The position numbers and the translations under genes are program-made. Shown piece after piece: positions 16,294-25,142 of a stretch of 54,338 nt of DNA. The stretch is from a virus. The notes under the pieces are model-generated. The model made no database searches and was not told the DNA's origin. It worked only from the letters and a program-made list of their open reading frames with translations. Location: IMG/VR virus record IMGVR_UViG_3300017963_000063, positions 1 to 54,338 of that record; one strand, written 5' to 3'. Position 1 is the first letter of the stretch. Each line of letters starts with the position of its first letter.

Positions 16294-19200
16294 ATGCCTG
16301 TTACCCGCAAACGCTCTGAAGGTGACGATGCGGTCGTAGACTACGACATTTCCGTCCACGACGCCGACCTGAACGTGACCCTAGAGCGATGGGCTCTGGC
16401 CGAGCCGCAGGCATCCGTAGTGTTGGGGCGCGATGTAACTGTGCTGGGAACCATGCGGCCCGATCGCGGCCGTCGGCCTATCGGCGTTGCGCCTGTCAGC
16501 GATGCCATCTGTTGGGCGGAGGAAAGCACCTTTAGCGGCCGGGCCTCGCGAGTGTTGATGGACCGCTGGCGCGATCCACGCCCGGACTGGGCTTCGGCCG
16601 ACGGGGAAGTGTCAAGCGCTGCGTATACCGTGGCCAACAACCGGATCACCAAAGTTGCGGGGTTTGGTCAATACAATTCAACCCGCGGGCGCAACGGTGA
16701 CAGATTCGTCGTGCATTTGCCCAAGGAGCGACGCGGGGCATACGCCATACAGACTGACGACATCGACCCGGACTACATCGTCGTAGATACCGGCTGGGAA
16801 GAGGACGTGTCAGGCATTAGCGGCTGGATCGAACGGCAGGCCGGTTATGCCAGCCCGACATGGGACCTAGCTGACGACGATTTGACTACGCGAGACGACA
16901 ACACGTTTTTGATGAAGTCGCCGATGGAGTACGAAGCTACTGGCCCCTGGCCGTCTAGCGCAGTTGGCGGCCTTCTGACGCTCAATGCGGACAACCGAGT
17001 GCAGGAGTCGTCGTGGGCACTAGTGGAAAGCCGCTATTCGACTGTCAATGCGAACGACACGTTGATTCTATCGGCAGCGCTGGTCTACGCCAACACCCTG
17101 ACCTCTGAAGACAAGTTTCAGCTGGCGTACACGCAGTTTTACGACAAGCGTGGAATCTGGATGGGGGACGGGCGGCGCTTTTGGCTGCTACAGAACGGGG
17201 TGTACTACCTTTACATAGACCTGGGCAGTGACGACCTTCTGGGGCTCAGGTGGTCTCACCACCAGATTTCTCCGAACCTCATCATGTTTGTGAATCCGTC
17301 CCAGCCTGGCCGGGTTCTGCGGCTTGACGCCTCGCCACTAGCGGATGGGGAAGTGAGCGGCGACGAGACTTTGTGCGGCATGATCCCGCCGGTCAAGCCG
17401 GGCACCAAGAACGACCCGCAGACGCAAGACCGCGAATGGTTGATGGCCATCGTGGCGGCCGGTGGGTCCGTGCCCGATGGCACGTACAGCGTGCAGGTCC
17501 GGGCGGTCAATTACACGGACTTCGGGGAATCGCAGTTTGTCAGCGTCTACAGAGATACTGACACAGAGAGAGAAGAAACCACTATTACTGCGACCGGCGG
17601 CGGTACGGATGCAATAGCCGTCTACAACTATCCGGCCGAGTCACTGTCCAACCAACCGCTTGCCGGACCGCCTCAACACAGGCGCTGGACTCACATGGAG
17701 GTCTGGCGGGCCGATGACGCCGACGGCGTGTACTACCTGGAGGCCGCCATTGATCTTCCGCGTGTCGGCCAGGGTTTAGGCTGCGAAGATGTGCTTGACT
17801 ACGCAGGCAATGGAGCAGGCGTAAATGCTACTGGCGGTTCGCATTTGGTTCAAAAGACGCCCACCAACACGACAAGCGGGTATCCGTGCATTCTGTCTGC
17901 CGAGGAGTTGCAAGGGCGCACGGCACGCACAGAGTCCGATGTGCTGGCTGGCGGGCTTCCGCCGGTGTGCCAGAAGGTGGCATCAATACAGGGCATCACC
18001 GTGTGCGCGGGGCGCGCCACCGAAGACGTGTCGCCCGGCATTGCCGAAAGTCGCCAGCACTTCATGTATACCAACAGTACACAGTACACTCCCAGCGCTA
18101 CCGAGAATTCGTCCTTGCTGGACTGGCTGACCGATGACGCTGGTGGCGTCGGCCAGGCTTATGCGTTCCAAAAGGGTGACATCGTTGAAATCGTCGAGGG
18201 CGGGCAGCTACCGGCAGGCAGTGGCCCCGGCGCGATCGCGCCGGGCTCTAGGGCGACAGTTCATGCCGAAATGGCGGGGAGTAACCAAGTCACATTAAAA
18301 GGGACATACCCGCTGGGCGAAGTGTCGTTTTCGCACGCTCGCTACTGCCTGGTTCGCCAATATGACATTAACTATTCGACGGTGCAGGCAGATCACGAGG
18401 TGTCCTATAGCCGAACGGACAAGTTTGCGCCGGAGTCGTTTCCGGCTCGCGTGCTTAGCATGGACGCCCGCGGCGACACGTTTAAGAACATGGTGCTGGT
18501 CGGCAACTACGCTGTCGTCATTATGGAGCAAGGCGTCTACCTGGTTTTTGTGAGCGGTTCCGCCCTTGACCACGAGGTCATTAGCGACGTGGGCGACGGC
18601 ACGCCGTGGGGCGATTCCGTAGCCACGCTTCCAAACTCTGTGGTGTGGGCTACCTCTCGCGGACCGCGCATTTTGACCGTCAACAAGGAGCCGAACGACG
18701 TTGGCCAGCGCGGCCAGCTGTCCTACCTGGACTCAGCCGGACGGATGGATGACTGGTTCCGCGAGGCTGCCGAGAATGGCTACGACATTGACACCGGGGT
18801 CGACACTGCGAACCACTGCGTGAGGTTCCGCCGCAAGATCAGCGACAACGAGTTTCAGGTGGCCCAGTACAGCTATCGGTATGATCGCTGGACGCTGCTC
18901 GACGACGACAATGGCGTGGCCTACGTCCGCAGCGTAAATGCAACCGGCGAGGAGGGCGGGCTGCCTCGGCTCTACAGCGTAACCAAGGAAGGAAGCGTGT
19001 TCCTGGTCAATGCCGATGGCGATGAGTGGCCGTACACGGCAGACCAGTGCAGTGGCCAACTCAGCAGTCTTGACAAATGCGGGCCTGGGTTCATGCAGTC
19101 GGCGGGACGGTTCACGCCGGACATGCTTGGTGACGTGATTCGCTTTTACGGCCCGGACGGCAGCGATGAGGCGCGGATAATTCGGTCGGCAACCGTAGAC

Positions 19201-19623
19201 CGGCTGGAGTTTGACGACGTTGACGGATTGTGCGAGTTGTCGATTTACACCGTCGGGGCTACGCGATTCAAGATCAGATTCGCTCCGTACATCGGCCCAT
19301 CCCGCAACGAGCTGAAGATACTAAGGGGTGTCTCGGCACGGATCGTCCCAGGGGACCGGGAGAACGCCGGGTATCCCACCATCGCAATCGGGGTTTACGA
19401 GGACTTCAACGACCCTGTAACCGAGGAGCCAGTGCAGGTATTCCGGGACGACCAGGAAGAGTTCACCACATCCGGCCGGATTGTGGACTTGGAGGCTGGC
19501 GGGCATGCGCTGGAATTAGGCATCGAAAACTTCGCCCCTCGGGTAGATTTTCGGGTACAATCGCTGGTAGCTACGATTATCGACCGTGGCACCGAGCAGA
19601 TAGACGCAGCGGAGGACGAGTGA
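16294..19623 (+). CDS. Large tail tubular / nozzle-like protein
   Basis: 1109 residues, mostly beta strands. The region about 720-880 reads like the propeller repeats of podoviral tail nozzle proteins (P22 gp10 / T7 gp12 type): 'FKNMVLVGNYAVVIMEQGVY', 'VSGSALDHEVISDVGDGTPW' and 'NSVVWATSRGPRILTVNK' form successive blades of the kind 'voyeur strand - turn - strand'. No membrane segments or signal. It follows the adaptor gene and overlaps the next gene by one base (TGATG). I regard the nozzle call as likely but not proven. Confidence 0.6.
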   Translation: MPVTRKRSEGDDAVVDYDISVHDADLNVTLERWALAEPQASVVLGRDVTVLGTMRPDRGRRPIGVAPVSDAICWAEESTFSGRASRVLMDRWRDPRPDWASADGEVSSAAYTVANNRITKVAGFGQYNSTRGRNGDRFVVHLPKERRGAYAIQTDDIDPDYIVVDTGWEEDVSGISGWIERQAGYASPTWDLADDDLTTRDDNTFLMKSPMEYEATGPWPSSAVGGLLTLNADNRVQESSWALVESRYSTVNANDTLILSAALVYANTLTSEDKFQLAYTQFYDKRGIWMGDGRRFWLLQNGVYYLYIDLGSDDLLGLRWSHHQISPNLIMFVNPSQPGRVLRLDASPLADGEVSGDETLCGMIPPVKPGTKNDPQTQDREWLMAIVAAGGSVPDGTYSVQVRAVNYTDFGESQFVSVYRDTDTEREETTITATGGGTDAIAVYNYPAESLSNQPLAGPPQHRRWTHMEVWRADDADGVYYLEAAIDLPRVGQGLGCEDVLDYAGNGAGVNATGGSHLVQKTPTNTTSGYPCILSAEELQGRTARTESDVLAGGLPPVCQKVASIQGITVCAGRATEDVSPGIAESRQHFMYTNSTQYTPSATENSSLLDWLTDDAGGVGQAYAFQKGDIVEIVEGGQLPAGSGPGAIAPGSRATVHAEMAGSNQVTLKGTYPLGEVSFSHARYCLVRQYDINYSTVQADHEVSYSRTDKFAPESFPARVLSMDARGDTFKNMVLVGNYAVVIMEQGVYLVFVSGSALDHEVISDVGDGTPWGDSVATLPNSVVWATSRGPRILTVNKEPNDVGQRGQLSYLDSAGRMDDWFREAAENGYDIDTGVDTANHCVRFRRKISDNEFQVAQYSYRYDRWTLLDDDNGVAYVRSVNATGEEGGLPRLYSVTKEGSVFLVNADGDEWPYTADQCSGQLSSLDKCGPGFMQSAGRFTPDMLGDVIRFYGPDGSDEARIIRSATVDRLEFDDVDGLCELSIYTVGATRFKIRFAPYIGPSRNELKILRGVSARIVPGDRENAGYPTIAIGVYEDFNDPVTEEPVQVFRDDQEEFTTSGRIVDLEAGGHALELGIENFAPRVDFRVQSLVATIIDRGTEQIDAAEDE

Positions 19624-21617
19624 TGGGCGCCGCACAGGCAATTCTAGGGCAGTCAGGAATCACGCTTCTCGGCGACCTCATTCGGGGCTTTCTCGGCTGG
19701 CAAGCCGTACAGCAGGGGCGTGAGGACTCTCGGTCCGCCCTGAACATCATCCGTCAGAATCGGGACATGCTGGAGGACTACATTGTCGGCCAGACCGGCG
19801 GGCTGTTCGGCGAAATCCCGCTGTTCTATGGCGACGTGCCCCTAAATCCGGCCGCGACCGCACTGGGGCCATCGCCGTTTGTCGAGCCGGACCTTACGCC
19901 CGGCGAGCGATTAAACCTGGCGCCCGGCCAGCAAGGCCAGCAATTCGATCCGAGCACGCCCACCTTGCTGACTCGGGATGGCGAGCCACTGCCTTCTCGC
20001 GACGACATCTTGGACTTGTCCAAGATTTTCAATGTTGAGGACATGCTCACGCCTGGAGAGGCGTTTTCGGACTTCGTGCCGGGCCCATTTGAGTTACCAG
20101 ACCTGAACCCATACTTGGGCGGCAACCAAGGCGCACGCTTGGGCATCTCGCCGACCGCCGGGAACGTGCCGGGCGTGGTCAATGTGGATGCAGAGGGCAA
20201 CCCCATTGACACTTCAAAGCCGATTGACCTTAACCAGTTCACCTACGACCCCAGCGATTTAGAGGAGATCGCCGGCAATGTCGGCGCGGCATTTGAGGGT
20301 ATCGCTGGCGGGTTGCAGGGGCGGCGCTTGGCGCCGGGCACCTTGTTCGGTCAGGTAGACTTTCCAGAGTACGAGGGCGAGGCGGAACTTGCGAAACTGC
20401 GAGGCGACATTGCCGTTGGCAATCGAGAGGCCACAGAGCTTGCCCGCCAGCAGGTTGCCGCCCGTGCGTTGGGAGCCGGCCAACCGCTTTTGGCCGCCCA
20501 GAGTTCGCAGGACCTAGCCTTGCGGGACATTCAGGATACCGGACGCACGTTGGCCCGCAACGCCGCCGCCGACGTGGAACAGAAGGTTCTTGAGAACGAG
20601 CGGGCGCGGGCATCGATGCAGTTCGCCGGCGCGGCTACCGAGGCCGACATCAACCGGGCGCTGGACCTTGCGGCGTCTAATCTGCGGGGCACGGGGGCGA
20701 GTACGGCAGCCCACCTTTTGAGTAGTGGCGAATCGTTGGAGGCGGCTAACCTTGGTTTGCTGTCGGGGCTAGAGCAGTTCAACCTACAGTACCCGATGGC
20801 GCTACAAGGTTTATTGGACGACCGGGAGCTACAGCAGTTTTTGGCGAACTTGAGCGCCGGGCAAGCGTCGGCCGGAACTGCCGCACAGGACATCGGAATC
20901 CAGCAGGGCTCGGCGGCCAACACGCTGGCCGCGCTCGGCAACTTCATGTTGCAGCCTAACCTGTCGTTGCTACAGGGTATAGCCGGCCTGGGCACTACCG
21001 CCGCCGGCATTCAGCAGAACTTCCCGGTGTTTATGCCGACCACGAACTTTGACAGTACGGCCATCGACGCTTGGAACGCGGCGCGGCTGGCCAATGCGGG
21101 ACAGCCCAAAGATTCGTTCGGTGTGTCCGTGTTGGGTACTGGGTTCAACACGGGTTGCATCGACGGCATGGGCTGGGTGCAATTGGCGGGCGGGAAGATC
21201 GTCATGCTGATGAACGTAGAGGTCGGCGATGAGGTGGTGACGCCCAGCGGCGAAACGAGGAAGGTACTTTACAAGGATTACGGGACCAGCCCGATTCGCG
21301 ATCAGCACGTTCAGATCATTACCAACCTCGGTCCCATCGTGTGTACCCGCGATCACCGTATCGGCGGGTTCCTGGCGGACGAATGGCTGCCGGGCGAAAA
21401 AATTGAGATGGCTGGGGGCATCCGGGCGGTGGTTCTGCTGCTACGTGAGCACCCTTACGTGGTGTCTGGCGACCTGTACGTTGAAGGCAACGCGGACTAC
21501 ATCGTCAATGGGTTTGTGGTTGCGTCGAATATCGGGCGCAACATAGAATCGGTGGGTGGCTTGAGTCGCTATCTTGAACTGAAGGCCGCTCACGAAGCCA
21601 GAATACCGGAGGATTGA
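19623..21617 (+). CDS. Internal/tail virion protein with C-terminal Hint domain
   Basis: 664 residues. Residues 1-510 form a helical, Gly/Ala/Gln-rich virion-type protein. Cys512 opens a Hint (hedgehog/intein) domain: block A-like 'CIDG...GD536EVVTPSGE', block B 'T575-R-D-H578' with the conserved TxxH, and a block-G-like end 'NGFVVASN636'. The penultimate His of inteins is missing (SN, not HN) and only ~28 residues follow. Cys512 and TxxH would permit an N-S acyl shift, so cleavage or ligation of the N-terminal part is possible; classical splicing is unlikely. The motif 'FDPSTPTLLTRDG' at residue ~108 recurs in 22079-22657. Domain call from motifs; function inferred. Confidence 0.65.
   Translation: MGAAQAILGQSGITLLGDLIRGFLGWQAVQQGREDSRSALNIIRQNRDMLEDYIVGQTGGLFGEIPLFYGDVPLNPAATALGPSPFVEPDLTPGERLNLAPGQQGQQFDPSTPTLLTRDGEPLPSRDDILDLSKIFNVEDMLTPGEAFSDFVPGPFELPDLNPYLGGNQGARLGISPTAGNVPGVVNVDAEGNPIDTSKPIDLNQFTYDPSDLEEIAGNVGAAFEGIAGGLQGRRLAPGTLFGQVDFPEYEGEAELAKLRGDIAVGNREATELARQQVAARALGAGQPLLAAQSSQDLALRDIQDTGRTLARNAAADVEQKVLENERARASMQFAGAATEADINRALDLAASNLRGTGASTAAHLLSSGESLEAANLGLLSGLEQFNLQYPMALQGLLDDRELQQFLANLSAGQASAGTAAQDIGIQQGSAANTLAALGNFMLQPNLSLLQGIAGLGTTAAGIQQNFPVFMPTTNFDSTAIDAWNAARLANAGQPKDSFGVSVLGTGFNTGCIDGMGWVQLAGGKIVMLMNVEVGDEVVTPSGETRKVLYKDYGTSPIRDQHVQIITNLGPIVCTRDHRIGGFLADEWLPGEKIEMAGGIRAVVLLLREHPYVVSGDLYVEGNADYIVNGFVVASNIGRNIESVGGLSRYLELKAAHEARIPED
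19941..19988 (+). repeat. 48-bp internal repeat, copy 1
   Basis: This stretch matches 22394-22441 at 45 of 48 bases, in frame in both genes, and encodes FDPSTPTLLTRDG followed by E or K and P. The three differences are scattered. In both proteins it starts near residue 106-107, suggesting that the two genes exchanged or share a functional peptide. Confidence 0.8.
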
Positions 21618-21618
21618 C

Positions 21619-22068
21619 ATGCCGGCTGGAATAGGAGTACCTACTGGAATGGTGGCCGGTACTGGCGGCGGCCTCGGGGGTTTCCTGGGCGGTGTCGGCG
21701 ATGCGATGGCTGGCCGGGGTACGATGGGGATGTTGCTGAACCAGCCCGCCTGGATGATGCGACAAATGGGGGCCGACCCGACCACGGCGCAGGCAATCAT
21801 GTTGGGGCTGGCGGCTAACCCGCTTCAAGTGCAGGCCGGAAACACCTCGTTCCAGGTTGGCGGTGGCGGCGGCGGGATTGGTCAAGCTATGCTCATGCGG
21901 CAGATGCTGAAGGGGCAAATGGACAAGGCCGCCGAGGAGGGCAAGGGGTCCATCCTCTCTGACGAGGGCGGGACTGGGTGGTCGCGAGGCAAGTGGAACA
22001 AGTTTATAGGCCAGGGGCCGATGCCTCGCATCCTTGGCGACGACGAGATGTTCCGGTTCAGCCTGTAG
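21619..22068 (+). CDS. Glycine-rich internal virion protein
   Basis: 149 residues. The N-terminal 35 residues are Gly-rich and weakly hydrophobic (GGGLGGFLGGVGDAMAG), followed by a helix with 'MLLNQPAWMMRQMGADPTTA' and a second Gly run near residue 80. Methionine-rich amphipathic helices and Gly-rich linkers are frequent in podoviral ejection proteins that cross the membrane. It sits between the Hint-containing protein and other candidate internal proteins. Role inferred from context. Confidence 0.55.
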   Translation: MPAGIGVPTGMVAGTGGGLGGFLGGVGDAMAGRGTMGMLLNQPAWMMRQMGADPTTAQAIMLGLAANPLQVQAGNTSFQVGGGGGGIGQAMLMRQMLKGQMDKAAEEGKGSILSDEGGTGWSRGKWNKFIGQGPMPRILGDDEMFRFSL

Positions 22069-22078
22069 GAGATCGGCC

Positions 22079-22657
22079 ATGCCATACGGACTACCAAATT
22101 ACGGCAGTTTCGGAGGAATATGGCGGGCGCCTATGCCATCCTTCGGTTTTGGTAAATCTGCCCCCAGAAGCCGGGGGGAAATGAACACCTTTGATCTAGA
22201 GGCCAATTGGCATCGCCCCGCCCCGTTGTGGACTTCATCGGAGCTGGGAACGGGGGGGCCTGATCCTGAGCCAACAGAAGGGCCGTATGGTGATTATTGG
22301 CGCGGCACCCTGGCGCTGGGCAACAGAATGTATGATATGGGCTTCGCCGACACGCCCTTCCTCTCTTCGCGCGAGCATGAGCCACCTGCCGAGCAATTCG
22401 ATCCGAGCACACCCACCCTGCTGACTCGGGATGGCAAGCCAGCGTCTTGGAGCGCACTCGACGTTATCAATGATGCCAGGGCGACGAACAATGATCCCGG
22501 TGAGGGCGTTCGCAGGTTGCCGATCTCTAGCTGGAACTTTGCGTTCAGCCCGTGGCAAGTACAGCAGAGGCTGTTAGAGTCGGCGCTAAATATGTATCCG
22601 CAGCCGAAGTATTTGAACAGGCCGCGGCACGACGTGTTTACGCCCACTTTCAGATAA
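22079..22657 (+). CDS. Unknown virion protein sharing a peptide with the Hint-domain protein
   Basis: 192 residues, starting at ATG 22079 after AGGAG. Rich in Pro, Trp and Tyr and probably extended. It carries 'FDPSTPTLLTRDGKP' near residue 107, almost identical in DNA to a segment of the protein at 19623-21617. The end is a short helical stretch (PWQVQQRLLESALNMYPQ). The shared peptide may be a docking or processing signal common to virion proteins. No family recognised. Confidence 0.55.
   Translation: MPYGLPNYGSFGGIWRAPMPSFGFGKSAPRSRGEMNTFDLEANWHRPAPLWTSSELGTGGPDPEPTEGPYGDYWRGTLALGNRMYDMGFADTPFLSSREHEPPAEQFDPSTPTLLTRDGKPASWSALDVINDARATNNDPGEGVRRLPISSWNFAFSPWQVQQRLLESALNMYPQPKYLNRPRHDVFTPTFR
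22394..22441 (+). repeat. 48-bp internal repeat, copy 2
   Basis: Matches 19941-19988 at 45 of 48 bases and in the same reading frame. The flanking sequences are unrelated, so the unit itself has been copied or conserved. Confidence 0.8.
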
Positions 22658-22669
22658 GAGAGTATAGTC

Positions 22670-23821
22670 ATGCCGTTCATCATGCAACAGCCGGGGCGGC
22701 CGCCGTCGATGCCGTTTACTGTGCCTCAGAGGCAGCAGCGCCAGCAGGGCATCTACGCCAATATGCTGAACCCGCAGAGCGACATGATGGCAGCCATCAT
22801 TCCGCTGCTGCTCGCTCAGCAGCAGGCGCAGTTGACGCGGGAACAGATGCGGGATGCGAGGCTGGCGCGCAAAGAAGACCTTGGCCTGATGCACGAACAG
22901 TTTGGGCTGACGCGGAGTATGAATCGAGCCCAGATTGAGGCGCTTAAGAGCGAAATGACAATGGGCCGCAGGCAGTCCGATGTGGGGCTGGCTTCGGCGC
23001 TGATCCCCTTCATAGATGCTACGGCCGCGGCAACCACGGCCAGAGGCACCTCGTTGGCGCCGGATGAGGTGCTGGAAGCCAAAAAACGCTCAGAGCTATA
23101 CACCCGCACCGCTGATGTTACCGCCACTACGGCAGAGCAGTACAACCAGAGCCTGATTGAAGGCTTGGCCGCCGCAAGCACCGGGGACATAAAGTCGGCG
23201 AACACGGCCCTGAAGGCGGCTTCTCGACGATTAAGTAACCTGAAACGACCGCTAAGGTCCGACAATGAGTACGCTCGTGTGGCGGCAGTCCGAGAGCTTC
23301 GCGATTTTGTGGATCGGGCGCGAAGCGAGTTTTCCGATGCTCTTGAAAGCCAATCGCCGTTTAGGGTCGGGGCCAAGCAGTATGTCGGCCTAGACGACCC
23401 AGACACCTACGCGAAGTTCCTGGCAGCCGACCTGAGCGGCGCTACGCTGGTCCGCGGCGTCGAAGGTGATCCTGCTGATGTGTACGAGTTTAGGCAAAAC
23501 CTGGATAACATCGGCCGGATTCTCGATGAAGTTGGGGTGGCGTTGTCTGACGCCGAACAAGAGGGCGGCGAATTGGACGTGCTTGGCGCAATAAGCCCAG
23601 ATTATCTGGTGGCTAAGCGAAAAAGCGAACTGGCCCGGGGGCTGGAGGGCTCTGCTATTGGAATGAGCGAGCTGGCCGCCGCCAAGCAACAGGCCATTCG
23701 TCACCTAATGGGTTTAATGGGCGGCGTCCCGGCGCCCACTGCACCAGCGACAGCCGCCCCGATGCCCAGCAGCCGCGCCCAGGCCACGACGCCGTTCAAC
23801 TACAGCTTTGGACTGAGGTAG
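22670..23821 (+). CDS. Helical internal virion / ejection-type protein
   Basis: 383 residues. After a Pro/Gln-rich start, residues about 40-120 are helical and Gln/Arg/Met-rich (LLLAQQQAQLTREQMRDARL), then mostly helical to residue ~350, ending in an Ala/Pro-rich flexible tail. No membrane segment. Genes of this composition between tail nozzle and beta-helix spike in podoviruses encode proteins ejected with the DNA. Assignment is by architecture and position. Confidence 0.5.
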   Translation: MPFIMQQPGRPPSMPFTVPQRQQRQQGIYANMLNPQSDMMAAIIPLLLAQQQAQLTREQMRDARLARKEDLGLMHEQFGLTRSMNRAQIEALKSEMTMGRRQSDVGLASALIPFIDATAAATTARGTSLAPDEVLEAKKRSELYTRTADVTATTAEQYNQSLIEGLAAASTGDIKSANTALKAASRRLSNLKRPLRSDNEYARVAAVRELRDFVDRARSEFSDALESQSPFRVGAKQYVGLDDPDTYAKFLAADLSGATLVRGVEGDPADVYEFRQNLDNIGRILDEVGVALSDAEQEGGELDVLGAISPDYLVAKRKSELARGLEGSAIGMSELAAAKQQAIRHLMGLMGGVPAPTAPATAAPMPSSRAQATTPFNYSFGLR

Positions 23822-23828
23822 ATGCGAT

Positions 23829-24302
23829 ATGCCGATTCTGCCCCTACTTGCTAGTTTGACCGGCGGTAGCCTGTCTTTGGCGGCACTGCGGGCATTGCTC
23901 GTGCGGCTGGCCAAGACGGGCGCGGGGCACGCCGTGAAGGCCGGCGCCAAGAGGCTGGGGACCGGAGTGGCACGGGCGGCGATGTCACAGACCGCACGCG
24001 GCGGCGTCGGCCGCTATCTAACGAAGGGCGCTCTCAGGCTTGGCAAGACCGTGCCGATGGATGTTGGTATTGGCCTCGGGTTTATGCCTGGCGTGTTCGC
24101 CGTTGACGCCCTGCTGGGCGCCCAACACGAAGGCGACGTAGACACAGCGCTAGCCAACTCGCACGCTGGCCACCCGGCCCAACTTAACGCGCCGATTATG
24201 GCCGGTATCGAGCGGGATGTGATGCTTCGCCGCGCGCTCGCCGACATGGGGATTGACTTTGATGACCTCATCGACCAGCAGACTCGCGGAGGGTTGATCT
24301 GA
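23829..24302 (+). CDS. Small amphipathic internal virion protein
   Basis: 157 residues. Hydrophobic N-terminal segment (LPLLASLTGGSLSLAALRAL), then a basic Gly/Ala/Lys-rich region, a second hydrophobic stretch around 'VGIGLGFMPGVFAVDALLG' and an acidic tail. The mix of basic and hydrophobic segments suits a membrane-active ejection protein. It overlaps the next gene by one base. Unknown family. Confidence 0.5.
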   Translation: MPILPLLASLTGGSLSLAALRALLVRLAKTGAGHAVKAGAKRLGTGVARAAMSQTARGGVGRYLTKGALRLGKTVPMDVGIGLGFMPGVFAVDALLGAQHEGDVDTALANSHAGHPAQLNAPIMAGIERDVMLRRALADMGIDFDDLIDQQTRGGLI

Positions 24303-25132
24303 TGTCTCAGTTCGCCGATCCGATGCAAGTAATTCGCGAGGCCCTAGATGTGGCGGGCACAGCGCCGGCATTTGAGCGGGGCCAGGCGTCCTCCGTAGAG
24401 GCGATGCGCAAGATTCTCTTGGCAAGTGCCAAGCAGGGCAATGTAGACGTAGCGATAGCTGGCTACCAGCAAGCCTTTGACAGCCTGAGAACCAAACGCC
24501 GCTGGTGGGATATGCTGACGCTGGCGGAAGACCTGAAAAACGAGTCCAATGACCGCATGAAGGCTATCGGGCGAACTGTGGCGGTGGAGGCAGAAGGTGA
24601 ACTGGCCAAGGTTGTAGAAACCACGAAGGCGCAGGTCCGCGCGCAAGCTGCGAACCTCCTGGGCAGGCCGGGCGGTGCGGCAGAAATCGAAGTTAGCGAT
24701 GACGCCATCCGCAACGGACTCAAAAGCCGACGACCGTCGATTACCCGAATGGCGGAGGAAGCGGCGTCCAGCAATAGGGCGCGGCTCGCATCGGCCGACG
24801 CGGCTCAGGCAGAGGTAAAAGCTGGCAAAAACACCTCGCTTGGTCGTGCGTCCCGACTACGCGGCGTCGGCGGCGTTGCGGGCGGCCTCGCCGCCGGCCT
24901 GTTGCTCAGCAAGATGTTCGGCGGCAAGGGTGACGGCGCGCCCTCGGACGGCGCTACCCAACTTCCGCCCATTTTGCAGGCTGAGCTGATGAAGGCGCAG
25001 ATCATGGCCGACGCCAGCCGACCAGATGAAAGCCAGACGCTAGTCAACCTTGCCCGACTGCTCACCATACAGAAGCGGATTGCCGACCTTGCGGGCATGG
25101 CTGGCCCCAGCCCCACAGTCGGCCTGATCTAA
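24302..25132 (+). CDS. Internal virion protein with one membrane-type segment
   Basis: 276 residues, mostly helical. A Gly/Ala hydrophobic segment around residue 180-200 (GVGGVAGGLAAGLLLSKMFG) could insert into a membrane. Flanking regions are charged helices. It precedes the ~1,000-residue protein, as in podoviral ejection cassettes. Role inferred. Confidence 0.5.
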   Translation: MSQFADPMQVIREALDVAGTAPAFERGQASSVEAMRKILLASAKQGNVDVAIAGYQQAFDSLRTKRRWWDMLTLAEDLKNESNDRMKAIGRTVAVEAEGELAKVVETTKAQVRAQAANLLGRPGGAAEIEVSDDAIRNGLKSRRPSITRMAEEAASSNRARLASADAAQAEVKAGKNTSLGRASRLRGVGGVAGGLAAGLLLSKMFGGKGDGAPSDGATQLPPILQAELMKAQIMADASRPDESQTLVNLARLLTIQKRIADLAGMAGPSPTVGLI

Positions 25133-25142
25133 GGACCGACCA

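Noticed and set aside
19230-19622. 131 extra in-frame codons before the Hint-domain protein
   Set aside because: This part overlaps the end of the nozzle-like gene out of frame and is Arg/Gly-rich; ATG 19623 overlaps the stop of the previous gene as is usual here.
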